NCBI GenBank assembly: GCA_029260615.1
Contig: JAJDCX010000033.1
Location: 1-64,000 of the forward strand
Source: Phycisphaeraceae bacterium
GTDB lineage: Bacteria > Planctomycetota > Phycisphaerae > Phycisphaerales > Phycisphaeraceae
Reading direction: 5' to 3'
DNA: 64,000 nt
The position numbers and the translations under genes are program-made. The notes beneath the pieces were generated by a model, which saw only the letters and a list, made by a program, of their open reading frames with translations, was not told the DNA's origin and ran no database searches. This document shows, piece by piece, positions 31,579-40,265 of the stretch (within the stretch, counting starts at the first letter, position 1; each line of letters starts with the position of its first letter).

Positions 31579-31610
31579 CGTTGTTTTGATTAATTGATCC
31601 AGACCTTTGC

Positions 31611-32087
31611 TTACCACGCGAAGTGGGCGAACGCCTTGTTCGCCGCGGCCATGCGGTGGACCTGGTCTCGGGTGTTCATGGCCTTGCCTTCCTTCTTGGA
31701 GGCGTCGAAGAGTTCGCGGGCAAGCCGCATGTGCATGGGCTTGCCGGACTCGGCGCGGGCGGCGTTGATGATCCACCGGAAGGTCAGGCTCTGCTGGCGA
31801 CGCCGGCTGACCTGCATGGGCACCTGGTAGTTGGTGCCGCCGACACGTTTGGACCGAACCTCAACTTCAGGGCGGACGTTGGCGATCGCCTCACGGAAGA
31901 CCTCGATGCCGGTAGGCTCGCCTTTGGAGCGTTTTTCGATCTCGTCGAGTGCGGCGTAGACGACGCGCTGGGCGACCGCCTTCTTGCCGTCACGCATGAC
32001 GCAGTTGATGAAACGAGACAGGACCTTGTCGCCGTAGCGAGGGTCCGGTTTGAGCTGCTGTTCTGCCTTGGTGATTCTGCTACCCAT
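31611..32087 (-). CDS. rpsG: 30S ribosomal protein S7
   Basis: A 158-residue S7: PDPRYGDKVLSRFINCVMRDGKK, FREAIANVRPEVEVRSKRVGGTNYQVPM and LARELFDASKKEGKAMNTRDQVHRMAAANKAFAHF. It nucleates assembly of the 30S head and contacts tRNA at the E site. It follows rpsL by 194 nt, a long spacer containing a heptamer array. The fusA and tuf genes that usually follow in the str operon are absent; the unit ends at the bidirectional terminator. Confidence 0.97.
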   Translation of the reverse strand: MGSRITKAEQQLKPDPRYGDKVLSRFINCVMRDGKKAVAQRVVYAALDEIEKRSKGEPTGIEVFREAIANVRPEVEVRSKRVGGTNYQVPMQVSRRRQQSLTFRWIINAARAESGKPMHMRLARELFDASKKEGKAMNTRDQVHRMAAANKAFAHFAW

Positions 32088-32238
32088 TGGGCGATCCTTT
32101 CCGTCGGCTCGTCAGGGGAAGGAAGCTGCCAGCCATTGGCTTCGAGCAATCCGACCCATCGTTCACCGCCCGGGCCGACATGGCCTAGGCGATTACTTGC
32201 CGAACAATGATGAAACAAAAATAAACCCGCCAGCCTAC

Positions 32239-32280
32239 TAGCTCATGGCTAATAGCTAACGGCTAAAAGCTGATAGCTTG
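32239..32280. repeat. Heptamer array in the rpsL-rpsG spacer
   Basis: Six tandem 7-mers: TAGCTCA, TGGCTAA, TAGCTAA, CGGCTAA, AAGCTGA, TAGCTTG. Consensus NRGCTAA on the + strand. The array ends two bases before the rpsL stop codon. Confidence 0.85.
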
Positions 32281-32281
32281 C

Positions 32282-32656
32282 TTAGCCCTTGGCCTTCTTG
32301 ACGCCGTACTTCGAGCGACCGCGGTTACGGCCTTCGACACCCAGGCAGTCAAGTGAGCCACGGACAACGTGGTAACGCACACCGGGAAGGTCACGCACAC
32401 GACCGCCACGGACCAGCACGATGCTGTGTTCCTGGAGGTTGTGGCCTTCGCCGCCGATGTAAGCCGAGATTTCCTTGCCGTTGGACAGACGGACACGGCA
32501 GACCTTACGCAGAGCCGAGTTAGGCTTCTTGGGGGTCACCGTCTTCACCTGCAGGCAGACGCCGCGTCTCTGAGGACACGCATCAATATCCTTAACCTTT
32601 GATTTGGCTTTTGGAGTGCGTCGGGGCTTGCGGACAAGTTGATTGATCGTGGGCAT
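32282..32656 (-). CDS. rpsL: 30S ribosomal protein S12
   Basis: A 124-residue S12 with the streptomycin-region loop [17 protein letters not shown] and the methylthiolation-region [17 protein letters not shown]. It forms part of the decoding centre. The usual lysine of the KKPNS motif is kept, and a Cys (LRKVCRV) replaces the common Ala. The gene starts about 85 nt after its predicted promoter without a strong Shine-Dalgarno sequence, and is followed by rpsG. Confidence 0.98.
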   Translation of the reverse strand: MPTINQLVRKPRRTPKAKSKVKDIDACPQRRGVCLQVKTVTPKKPNSALRKVCRVRLSNGKEISAYIGGEGHNLQEHSIVLVRGGRVRDLPGVRYHVVRGSLDCLGVEGRNRGRSKYGVKKAKG

Positions 32657-32741
32657 GTCTGGCCGTTCCGAGTATCAGGAAAATCCGGGATATCCAAAGG
32701 GACATCCGTAGGAAGCCCTAGTGTTACGATTCGAGCCGGGT

Positions 32742-32771
32742 AGTATAGGTTGATTAGGGCGGGCCTTGCAA
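32742..32771 (-). promoter_or_regulatory. Predicted promoter of rpsL-rpsG
   Basis: Minus-strand TTGCAA (32771-32766), 18-nt spacer, TATACT (32747-32742). Start near 32735, leader about 80 nt. Confidence 0.6.
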
Positions 32772-32839
32772 ATCCACCACCCGCCGAACCGCCCCAGACA
32801 CGTCCCCCACCCTACCCCCAGCACACCGCCTATCTTGTT

Positions 32840-34054
32840 TCACTCACTGGGTTTGGGCTCGGATAGCCCGGCCGACGCCCTCAATAGCCCCTCCAGCCGA
32901 TCCACATGGGCACTCATGGAAAGCACCCCATCCAGCCCCGCAGCGGCCTGGCGACACTTTTCTCGCTCATCCGGGTCAGTCAGAGCCTGCATCGCATCCG
33001 CCAGGGCCAGGGCATCCGCCGGGTCCTGGACCACCCGCCCCCTTAATGGCTGGTCAGCCGGGGCGATCAGGTCGCTGGCCCCGTTGTAGGCCGTGCTGAT
33101 CGCGGGGACGCCCATCATCAGCGACTCGATCACCACCTTGCTTGCCGGGTCGTAAAAAGTCGGATGCACGGTCACATCCGCAGCAGCGTAGAGCGCCTCG
33201 ATCCGTTTGGTGTGCCGGATGAACCGCACCCGGTCGCGGACACCCAGCCGGGCAACGTACTGGTTGTGCCGATGCCAGAAGTCCCCCGCCAGCAGCACGA
33301 CCCCCGGGACGCCCCGCTCTTTGAGTATTACCAACGCCTGCATCAAGGGCTCGAACCCCTTGAGCCGGGGATTAATCGCGGCGAACAGAAACACCGGCAC
33401 ATCATCCGTGATCTCAAAACTATCCCGTATCCGCTTACGCCATTGGGCTCGTTGATCGCCATCGACCTTGGGCATGACCGCAGCATTGGGGATCAACTCA
33501 ATTTTCTCAGATGTCAGGTCGTAGTGTTGTTCCAGTTGTTCGATCACATACCCACTCACCGCCGCGACCCTCAACAAGCCTTCGTCTTGAAACGATTGCT
33601 TCTCCAAGTAAAGCAGCAACCGCTGCTTGGGATTCAACATCACCCCGACACGCTTGACGAGTCGGCCCCATGCCGTCGGCCGCATCGCGATGTTGCGATC
33701 CAACGTCTCACGCACCGTCCCACCCCGAGGTTGCAACACGGCGGCGGGGACCGCGGTGGTCATCGACAAACTGACATCAAACCCCCCGTCTTCGATTTGT
33801 TTCTTCGCCCAGCGGTTAACCCGAAACAGCCGAACCGCCGACGAACGCTTGCGCCGAGCCATCGCCCGAATCGTCACACCCGGCAAACAACCGGTATCCC
33901 CACACCCCCCCGCCAATAACGTCACAGCGTGCCCGCGATCGGTGAGTTCCTGTGCGATCTGTGCGGTCGAACGCTCCAACCCACCCGCGTGCGGATCGAA
34001 ACTCTCGATCACAATCGCGATCTTCATGCTCGCAGGCCCATCCGCCCCGCTCAT
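32840..34054 (-). CDS. Glycosyltransferase family 4 (LPS-type)
   Basis: A 404-residue GT-B enzyme. N-terminal MKIAIVIESFDPHAGGLERSTAQIA is the acceptor-domain opening (nine residues in; ATG 34027 is a possible start). The C-terminal donor domain has VPVFLFAAINPRLKGFEPLM, VRFIRHTKRIEALYAAADVTVHPTFYDPASKVVIESLMMGVPAI with the E-x7-E motif. WaaG-like sugar transferases of the LPS core look like this. Its start overlaps the stop of the upstream waaF gene by 4 nt, so the two make a coupled LPS unit. Confidence 0.88.
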   Translation of the reverse strand: MSGADGPASMKIAIVIESFDPHAGGLERSTAQIAQELTDRGHAVTLLAGGCGDTGCLPGVTIRAMARRKRSSAVRLFRVNRWAKKQIEDGGFDVSLSMTTAVPAAVLQPRGGTVRETLDRNIAMRPTAWGRLVKRVGVMLNPKQRLLLYLEKQSFQDEGLLRVAAVSGYVIEQLEQHYDLTSEKIELIPNAAVMPKVDGDQRAQWRKRIRDSFEITDDVPVFLFAAINPRLKGFEPLMQALVILKERGVPGVVLLAGDFWHRHNQYVARLGVRDRVRFIRHTKRIEALYAAADVTVHPTFYDPASKVVIESLMMGVPAISTAYNGASDLIAPADQPLRGRVVQDPADALALADAMQALTDPDEREKCRQAAAGLDGVLSMSAHVDRLEGLLRASAGLSEPKPSE

Positions 34055-35139
34055 GCCCGGGCCCCAACACCCTGCACCAAGTCAACCACCTGTGTCGTCA
34101 CCATATCCGCATCAATCCGCGTCATGCAGCGGTGATCCAGCGGGCACTTCTTCTTCTGGCACGGCCCACAAAACACCTTCACCATCACCTGCCGCTCGCC
34201 CTCAAACCCGATCTCCGTCCACGCCGGGTCCGTGGGACCAAATATAGTCACCACCGGCACCCCCAACGCGGCGGCAATATGCCGTGGCCCGGTGTCGTTG
34301 GTCACCATCACCGACGCCCGCTTGACAACGCTCTTAAGCAAACTCAACGACATCCCCGCAGCCGACAAATCGAAGATCGGCGTGTTGGCCGCCGCGATCA
34401 CACGGTCAAGGATCGCACGCTCCTTGGGTGAACCGTTCACCGCCACAAACGCATCCAACTCTTTGGCGCATCGGTCGGCGACCTGGGCAAACCGTTCGGG
34501 CTCCCACATCTTCGCATCGCCGTAATTCGCACCCGGGTTCAACAACACCAGCTTCCGCCCGGCGTCGGGGTCGAACCCCCCTTGGCGCAGTAAGTCATCC
34601 GCCCGCACATCATGCTCGGGCCGGGTAAAAAGCTGCATCCCAGGGTCCGGGTCCACGCTCCCAAGATACCTCGCCAGCCCCAAGTAATAATCACGCGTCG
34701 GCACCGGCACGAAGCCTTGCAACGTCCGCCGAGCCAGCAGCCGGTCGGTGAGCAACACCCCCCGCCCGTCCCGGTCATACCCAACACGACGGGGGATCTT
34801 CGCCATCCTCGTCACCAGCGCACTGCGGAAACTGTTCGGCAAGATCACAGCCGTATCAAATTTTCCCGCCGCCAACCTCGCAGCCAAGCGGATCGGCCCA
34901 CCACGGCGGCCGTCGGCCCGGCCCTTACGCTTCCCACGGACCGTCACCGTGCGATTGATCCACGGATTGGCATCCATGATCGGCCGAACCGCCGAACCGA
35001 CCAACGCCGTGATCTGGGCATCCGGGTACAACCCCCGCAAGGCACGCAGCGTCGGCATCGCCATCACGCAATCGCCCAGCCAGGTCGGCATCACCACCAG
35101 CAGCCGGCGCACATCAATAACAGGGGTTTGCTCGGGCAT
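34051..35139 (-). CDS. waaF: ADP-heptose:LPS heptosyltransferase (GT9, WaaF-like)
   Basis: A 362-residue GT9 enzyme: RLLVVMPTWLGDCVMAMPTLRAL, KLVLLNPGANYGDAKMWEPERFAQVADRC, VMVTNDTGPRHIAAALGVPVVTIFGPTDPAWTE and the terminal CGPCQKKKCPLDHRCM. It adds heptose to the LPS inner core in the inner membrane. The start ATG is only 7 nt after an extended -10 box (TGGTATACT) and has no Shine-Dalgarno, suggesting a leaderless mRNA. It is coupled with the GT4 gene downstream; the heptose phosphatase gmhB lies upstream. Confidence 0.92.
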   Translation of the reverse strand: MPEQTPVIDVRRLLVVMPTWLGDCVMAMPTLRALRGLYPDAQITALVGSAVRPIMDANPWINRTVTVRGKRKGRADGRRGGPIRLAARLAAGKFDTAVILPNSFRSALVTRMAKIPRRVGYDRDGRGVLLTDRLLARRTLQGFVPVPTRDYYLGLARYLGSVDPDPGMQLFTRPEHDVRADDLLRQGGFDPDAGRKLVLLNPGANYGDAKMWEPERFAQVADRCAKELDAFVAVNGSPKERAILDRVIAAANTPIFDLSAAGMSLSLLKSVVKRASVMVTNDTGPRHIAAALGVPVVTIFGPTDPAWTEIGFEGERQVMVKVFCGPCQKKKCPLDHRCMTRIDADMVTTQVVDLVQGVGARA

Positions 35140-35146
35140 CAGGACA

Positions 35147-35155
35147 AGTATACCA
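35147..35155 (-). promoter_or_regulatory. Extended -10 element of waaF, leaderless start
   Basis: TGGTATACT on the minus strand; the -10 hexamer (35152-35147) ends 7 nt before the waaF ATG, so initiation is expected at or next to the start codon. Confidence 0.6.
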
Positions 35156-35272
35156 GCGTCAAACTTTCAACAGAACGAACCACCCGCAGCAGCCCAAATA
35201 GGTCACAAAAACAGCCTGATATCTACCCCGGTTACCCCCAGCCCCAACTACGACTTATTTGTAGCGAACGAC

Positions 35273-36475
35273 TCACCGGTCCCACAAGATCGCCGCGATG
35301 ACCGAAAGCTGGGTAACCACCGCCACCCCAATCAGCCGCACGAACAACGCCTCGTCCCCCGAGCCCAACCAGAACGCACCCAGCAGACACGCACCCGCAA
35401 TAGTCTGCAACACAACCGCCATGATCCGGGTATACGAAAAATCCGTCCCCGTCCCGCGCTGGATACGCAGCTCTTGAAGGATCAGCCGCAGCGTCTTCTC
35501 CTCTTCCTCATCGTGCGATTCCGCGGCGGCTTGCACTTGCCTGGTCGGCTCTGCAGCAATCGGCCGTGCCGGGGCGACCGCTGCGATCACCTCGTTGGGG
35601 ACAGACTCGGGCTGGTCCGCGTCTACCTGATCGTCATACTCGGCAATTGGCACGTTCCAGGGTCTAAACGGCTTGGGCGCTGGCTGGGCACCTGCACTTA
35701 ACTCCCCCCCTCCCCCAACCGGCACGGACTCGACGTTTAGGCTTTGCTCGTCACCGTCCTCACCACGATCCTTCTGCCTCTCGCGCTGGAGCTTGGCGAC
35801 CGCAGCCGCATCCCATTTACGCTGGGGCTGACCAGACCGGTGGACCTGCTCCGCCGTCTCGGGCTTGCGCTGCTGGGCAACAATCCGAACTGCTTCGACC
35901 AGATTGCGGGCATAAAAATCGGGCGTGGACTTGTGCTCGTCTGGACGACCGTCAAGATCTTTAAGCCCGGGATGCTCGCGCGGGTCAAACGGCTTGAGCC
36001 GGTCGGCATCCAGACGCAACAACACCGCACGCGTCCCCGCCGCCAACCCCGCCTGCACATCACGCACCTGGTCCCCGATCGTCCAACTCTGCGACAAGTC
36101 CAACCCCAAATCACGCGCCGCCTCCTGCAACATCCCCGGCGAAGGCTTGCGATTAGGGTGTTCCATGCGGTACTGCCTGACCGTGCCCTCCGGGTGGTAC
36201 GGGCAGTAGTAATAACGGTCGATCTTCGCCCCGTTCGCCCCCGCAGCAAGAAGCTCGCTGAGCCGTTCATGCACCGCATCCACATCCGCTTCGGTGTACC
36301 GCCCCCGCGCCACCCCGCCCTGGTTGGTGATGACCACGACCTTGTAGCCCAGCCCACACAAAGAAGCGACAGCCGAAGCCACACCCTGCATCAGGCGCAC
36401 CTTCGCCGGGTCACCCAGGTCACCATCGTTGTGGATGAGCGTGTTATCGCGATCTAGGAAGACAGCCGCGTTCAT
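35273..36475 (-). CDS. gmhB: GmhB-type heptose bisphosphate phosphatase fused to a membrane tail
   Basis: A 400-residue protein. Residues 1-190 are a HAD phosphatase of the GmhB kind: FLDRDNTL nucleophile, KVVVITNQGGVARGRY, RYYYCPYHPEGT and NRKPSPGMLQEAARDLGLDL, and SWTIGDQVRDVQAGLAAG. GmhB dephosphorylates heptose 1,7-bisphosphate for LPS. The CxC zinc half-site found in E. coli GmhB is replaced (EHPNRKP), so zinc binding is probably lost. Residues about 200-345 are low-complexity and charged. The C-terminus has two transmembrane helices (MAVVLQTIAGACLLGAFWL, LFVRLIGVAVVTQLSVIAAIL). The fusion is unusual and would tether the enzyme to the membrane near waaF. Confidence 0.85.
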   Translation of the reverse strand: MNAAVFLDRDNTLIHNDGDLGDPAKVRLMQGVASAVASLCGLGYKVVVITNQGGVARGRYTEADVDAVHERLSELLAAGANGAKIDRYYYCPYHPEGTVRQYRMEHPNRKPSPGMLQEAARDLGLDLSQSWTIGDQVRDVQAGLAAGTRAVLLRLDADRLKPFDPREHPGLKDLDGRPDEHKSTPDFYARNLVEAVRIVAQQRKPETAEQVHRSGQPQRKWDAAAVAKLQRERQKDRGEDGDEQSLNVESVPVGGGGELSAGAQPAPKPFRPWNVPIAEYDDQVDADQPESVPNEVIAAVAPARPIAAEPTRQVQAAAESHDEEEEKTLRLILQELRIQRGTGTDFSYTRIMAVVLQTIAGACLLGAFWLGSGDEALFVRLIGVAVVTQLSVIAAILWDR

Positions 36476-36482
36476 AGGTTTA

Positions 36483-36512
36483 AGGATAATCGGGAAGTGC
36501 CCGCCGGGCCAA
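36483..36512 (-). promoter_or_regulatory. Promoter of gmhB, leaderless start
   Basis: Minus-strand TTGGCC (36512-36507), 18-nt spacer, TATCCT (36488-36483), then 7 nt to the ATG. No Shine-Dalgarno sequence. Confidence 0.55.
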
Positions 36513-36537
36513 TACAGAGGTCAAACCTGCCGACGGG

Positions 36538-37152
36538 TCACACCTCTTGCGTCTGGCTCTTACGCCTCCGCTCCAGCTCATCCGCCACCGCCTGCACCGC
36601 CTGGTCCACCGCGACATCCAGCACATCATTGACGATAAAGTCGTCGTAGACATCGCACTCATGGGCACGGTCGATCTCGTGCTTGGCCCGGGCGAATCGG
36701 CCACGGATGGTCTGCTCATCCTCACGCTGACGCCGACGCAGCCGCTGCAGCAGCACCTCTTCACTGGGTGGCTCGATGAACAACGCGAAGCAGTCGGACA
36801 TGTTCTTCTTGATCTGGATCGCACCCTCGACATCGATCTCCAAGATCATCAGCCGACCATCAGTCAGGTTCTCCTCGACAGGCCGCCGGGGGGTGCCGTA
36901 GTAGTTTCCAAAGACCTTGGCCCACTCCAGGAGCTTGCCCGCGTCCCGGCTACGTTTGAATTCTGCTTCATCGACGAAGTGGTAATCCACGCCGTCGGTG
37001 TCTTCCCGGGTGATCGGGCGGGTGGTCATGGAGACGCTGAAGACCGCGTTGAGGCGCACGCGGACCCGGTGTGTGATGGTGGTCTTGCCGACCCCGGACG
37101 GGCCGGAAATAATCAGCATCAGGCCGGTTGGGATGTCAACGGGCTTTCCCAT
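36538..37152 (-). CDS. gmk: Guanylate kinase
   Basis: A 204-residue Gmk with the P-loop LIISGPSGVGKTTI, the GMP-binding TTRPITREDTDGVDYHFVDE and LILEIDVEGAIQIKK lid region. It phosphorylates GMP to GDP. The ATG is 6 nt after TGGTATAAC, an extended -10 box, with no Shine-Dalgarno. It precedes gmhB by 62 nt on the same strand. The usual rpoZ neighbour is absent. Confidence 0.95.
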   Translation of the reverse strand: MGKPVDIPTGLMLIISGPSGVGKTTITHRVRVRLNAVFSVSMTTRPITREDTDGVDYHFVDEAEFKRSRDAGKLLEWAKVFGNYYGTPRRPVEENLTDGRLMILEIDVEGAIQIKKNMSDCFALFIEPPSEEVLLQRLRRRQREDEQTIRGRFARAKHEIDRAHECDVYDDFIVNDVLDVAVDQAVQAVADELERRRKSQTQEV

Positions 37153-37158
37153 CTGCTA

Positions 37159-37167
37159 GTTATACCA
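37159..37167 (-). promoter_or_regulatory. Extended -10 element of gmk, leaderless start
   Basis: TGGTATAAC on the minus strand; hexamer 37164-37159, then 6 nt to the ATG at 37152. Confidence 0.6.
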
Positions 37168-37239
37168 GATGTCTTGGATTCGGGGGATGGGAAAATAAGT
37201 GATATGGATTATTAGCCAGCGACCCGTGTCTTTAATCGA

Positions 37240-38211
37240 TCAAGCAGGCGCGCCGCTGACCAGGAACAACGCCGCCATCCTGACACTCAACCCGTTGGCG
37301 ACCTGCTGAAGGATCGCCGAGTTAGGCCCATCCGCCACAGCCGAATCGATCTCGACACCTCGGTTCATCGGCCCGGGGTGCATCACCAACAGGTCCGGCT
37401 TGGCTCTGGTAAGCCGCTGGGCGTTGAGCCCAAAGCGTGTGGAGTATTCACGAACACTTGGGAACGCCTGGCCCGTCTGCCGCTCGAACTGGATACGCAG
37501 CATATTCACCACATCGACCCGTGGCAGCACCTCGTCAAGACTGTTGGATAATTCGCAACCGATATCCGCAAACGCCCCCGGCAGCAGCGTCGGCGGGCCG
37601 ACCAGGATCACCTTCGCCCCCAGCTTGATCAGGCCATACACATTCGACCGGGCGACCCGGCTATGGGCGATGTCCCCGACGATCGCAACGGTGAGCCCGG
37701 AGAAATCAAACCCCTCAGTCCGACCGGTACGCTTGGCAATCGTAAGAATATCCAACAGCCCCTGGGTCGGATGTTCGTGCTGCCCGTCCCCAGCATTAAT
37801 CACCGAGCAATCCACCGACCTCGCCAAGTGAGCAGCGGCTCCGCTGTGATGATGCCGACAGACGATCACATCCACGCCCATCGCCTCGATGTTCCGTGCG
37901 GTGTCAATCAGGGTCTCCCCCTTGGAGACGCTCGACCCCTTACCCGCCATCTCAAGCACATCCGCAGACAGCCGACTTGCCGCGAGATTAAAACTGGCCC
38001 GGGTCCGTGTCGAGTCTTCAAAAAACAGGTTCACCACCACCCGCCCACGCAACGCCGGCACCTTCTTGATACTCCGTGTAGACACCCCATCAAAACCCAA
38101 CGCGGTGGTCAACAGAAACCGAATATCCTCAGCCGACAGGTCTTCCAAACTAAGTAGATGCCGGTGAGGCCAGTGGTATTCCGTTTGTTCCCCAGCCTGC
38201 GTATCAGCCAC
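37240..38211 (-). CDS. pyrB: Aspartate carbamoyltransferase catalytic subunit
   Basis: A 323-residue enzyme from a GTG at 38211, chosen because AAGGGGG lies about 7 nt upstream and the start then overlaps the pyrR stop by only 8 nt. An ATG at 38241 would overlap by 38 nt. It shows the carbamoyl-phosphate motif [58 protein letters not shown] and [14 protein letters not shown]. It condenses carbamoyl phosphate and aspartate in pyrimidine synthesis. The pyrR-pyrB order matches the PyrR-regulated operon. No pyrI is present. Confidence 0.93.
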   Translation of the reverse strand: MADTQAGEQTEYHWPHRHLLSLEDLSAEDIRFLLTTALGFDGVSTRSIKKVPALRGRVVVNLFFEDSTRTRASFNLAASRLSADVLEMAGKGSSVSKGETLIDTARNIEAMGVDVIVCRHHHSGAAAHLARSVDCSVINAGDGQHEHPTQGLLDILTIAKRTGRTEGFDFSGLTVAIVGDIAHSRVARSNVYGLIKLGAKVILVGPPTLLPGAFADIGCELSNSLDEVLPRVDVVNMLRIQFERQTGQAFPSVREYSTRFGLNAQRLTRAKPDLLVMHPGPMNRGVEIDSAVADGPNSAILQQVANGLSVRMAALFLVSGAPA

Positions 38212-38836
38212 GTTTAGCCCCCTTCCGTTCACCCTCATCAAAAACCACCACCGCGTCCTTCGCGTCCGTCGGTGTCACCATAACCTGTACCTTCGCCCCC
38301 GGCTCCAACTCATCAGTAGCCCCCTCCGTCAGATCAAGACTCACAAAATCAGGAGCGATCGGCAACTCACGCCCGCCACGATCCACCAACACCCCCAACC
38401 ACACCCGCCGGGGTCGGCCAAGATCCATCAAAGACTGCAACGCCGCACGGATCGACCGCCCCGTCATCAGGACATCATCGATCAGCACCACGTTCAGCCC
38501 ATCAATAGCAAAATCTATCTCCGTCGTCCGCACCACGGGCTGGTGCCCGATCTCAGAAAGGTCATCCCGGTAAAGTGTGATATCCAGCGTGCCGATCCGC
38601 CCCCCAAACCGCTGGGCCCCAAGCCGATCCGCGATCCGTTGAGCCAGCACATCCCCCCGGCTACGAACCCCCACCAACGCCCATCCGCCACCCCCGGATC
38701 CTTCCCCAGAGTTTTCCTCAGTATTTCCCCCGCCTGACTTGTCAGAATCTCCCGAAAAGGCGATGGCGTCATCAATCCCACTGCAAAGCGAGTCGATCAG
38801 CTTCGAGAAGCGGTCACCATCGGCAAGCACACGCAT
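38204..38836 (-). CDS. pyrR: PyrR-type uracil phosphoribosyltransferase/regulator
   Basis: A 210-residue PRTase-fold protein with the PRPP loop [21 protein letters not shown] and the [18 protein letters not shown] hood region. PyrR binds pyr mRNA leaders in Gram-positives and has UPRTase activity. A Gly/Ser/Glu-rich insert of about 25 residues follows [10 protein letters not shown], coded by pyrimidine-rich repeats on the + strand (38686-38752). The ATG is 6 nt after TACTAT, so the mRNA is probably leaderless. That leaves no space for a PyrR-binding leader, so an RNA-attenuation role within this operon is doubtful. Confidence 0.9.
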   Translation of the reverse strand: MRVLADGDRFSKLIDSLCSGIDDAIAFSGDSDKSGGGNTEENSGEGSGGGGWALVGVRSRGDVLAQRIADRLGAQRFGGRIGTLDITLYRDDLSEIGHQPVVRTTEIDFAIDGLNVVLIDDVLMTGRSIRAALQSLMDLGRPRRVWLGVLVDRGGRELPIAPDFVSLDLTEGATDELEPGAKVQVMVTPTDAKDAVVVFDEGERKGAKRG

Positions 38837-38842
38837 GGCCGC

Positions 38843-38870
38843 ATAGTAGCCAAGCCTTCCAGACGTGCAA
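38843..38870 (-). promoter_or_regulatory. Promoter of pyrR-pyrB, leaderless start
   Basis: Minus-strand TTGCAC (38870-38865), 16-nt spacer, TACTAT (38848-38843), then 6 nt to the ATG. Confidence 0.6.
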
Positions 38871-38892
38871 CCTCAACGACCTTTTGCCGCTC

Positions 38893-40140
38893 TCAACGCC
38901 GCTCCCCCTTGACCATCGAACTATCCGCAACCAGCCGGATCGTGACCGACGCCTCGTCCCGCGTGCCCGCGTTCTCATCGTAGACGCGGATCTTCAGGTG
39001 GTACTGCCCCATCCGTAACTCCGCGGGGAACGTCACCATCTGCACCACAAAAAAATCACGCCGTTGGTTCCGCGACACGTCCGTGATCTGCACCGGCTCA
39101 TGGCTCCAAACCTCAAAACCGTTGGATTCATAAAGCTCCAACTCCTGCCGCAACTTCACCTCGTACCCCTCGCCGCTGTCACGCTTGGAGGGCTTGAAGT
39201 GGTCCAGCTCCACATAAACGATCACCTTCTGCTCACGCCCCGCCACGAACGTATTGTCCGCGAAGGTGTCATACACCCCATAGCCCGTCACCTTCTCACA
39301 AAGCTCGACCGTGCGGATCGTGACCGGTTGGCTGCCAAATAACTCGTCAAGCCGGCTCGCCACCGCTTCCCGATCGACTTCCCCCCCACCCGCCAGCAGT
39401 TCACTACGAAGCGTCACCAAGCTCCTGTGATAGCCCTGGACCATCTCCTGGTCCTTAGGCGACAGCGACGCCAGCATCCTCCAGTCCAACTCCCCGTGCG
39501 GCCCGATCGCCGCAAGCGTCGCAGCCGAGACCGCCTTGGACAGATTCGAATCCTCTCCACGCCGGACCGCCGCAAGGAACTGCTCATACACCTGCGTTTG
39601 GCTGAGTGATTCCCCAGCCCCCGAACTGCCCGGCTGACCCGATGCCACTGGGCCTGTCGGCGACGACACAGACACCGGGTGGGCCGTCTGAACCCCATTG
39701 GTCTGACTAACGTGGGTCTGTGTAGGCGTAGTAAGCCCCGCCTCAATCACGCCGTTGTTGCCCGAGATCGCCCCGGTTGGCTGTGTGGGCCGAGCGTCAA
39801 CAACAGGGATGGCACGGCCCGCCGGGACGCCTGGCTTAGGCCGCCCCCCCAAATCCGTCCAAAGGATCTCCCGGGGCGGCTGGGTTTGCCGGCCAGCCCC
39901 CATGGAAGCCACACGTTCCGCATAAGCCTGGGCCTCGACAGCGAGGTCACCGCCTGGCTCTGCCTGAGCTACTTGAGATCCGGCGTCCGCCTGTACTCCG
40001 GGGGCCGTCTGCACTCCGGGGGTTGGCGATGGTTGTAATCCGGGGATCAAACCCACCGGCAGCCCCATCTCCTGGCAACCGCTGACTAGACCCAATACCA
40101 AGGTGCTTAAACACCACAACTGAAATGACGCGCTTCGCAT
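38893..40140 (-). CDS. Large lipoprotein of unknown function
   Basis: A 415-residue protein with a signal peptide and lipobox LVSGC. A long Pro/Gln/Gly-rich linker follows (about residues 30-190), partly coded by CCCCCGGAGT repeats (+ strand 39984-40042). A helical region (FLAAVRRGEDSNLSKAVSAATLAAI) comes next. The C-terminal domain (about 265-410) is a beta-sandwich with VKLRQELELYESNGFEVWSH and GQYHLKIRVYDENAGTRDEASVTIRLV. I do not recognise the family; similar architectures are common in planctomycete surface lipoproteins. AGGAGG lies before the ATG. It is upstream of pyrR on the same strand. Confidence 0.7.
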   Translation of the reverse strand: MRSASFQLWCLSTLVLGLVSGCQEMGLPVGLIPGLQPSPTPGVQTAPGVQADAGSQVAQAEPGGDLAVEAQAYAERVASMGAGRQTQPPREILWTDLGGRPKPGVPAGRAIPVVDARPTQPTGAISGNNGVIEAGLTTPTQTHVSQTNGVQTAHPVSVSSPTGPVASGQPGSSGAGESLSQTQVYEQFLAAVRRGEDSNLSKAVSAATLAAIGPHGELDWRMLASLSPKDQEMVQGYHRSLVTLRSELLAGGGEVDREAVASRLDELFGSQPVTIRTVELCEKVTGYGVYDTFADNTFVAGREQKVIVYVELDHFKPSKRDSGEGYEVKLRQELELYESNGFEVWSHEPVQITDVSRNQRRDFFVVQMVTFPAELRMGQYHLKIRVYDENAGTRDEASVTIRLVADSSMVKGERR

Positions 40141-40265
40141 CGTGCCTCCTGCTTGCTAGGCCGTTTAACACAGCCAACGGTTCATCCATGAACCTTCCCG
40201 CGTGAACCCCCTCCCCTGTCCCCGGATTCTTCCCCCAGTCATCCGCCCGACCCCCGGTACCCGAC

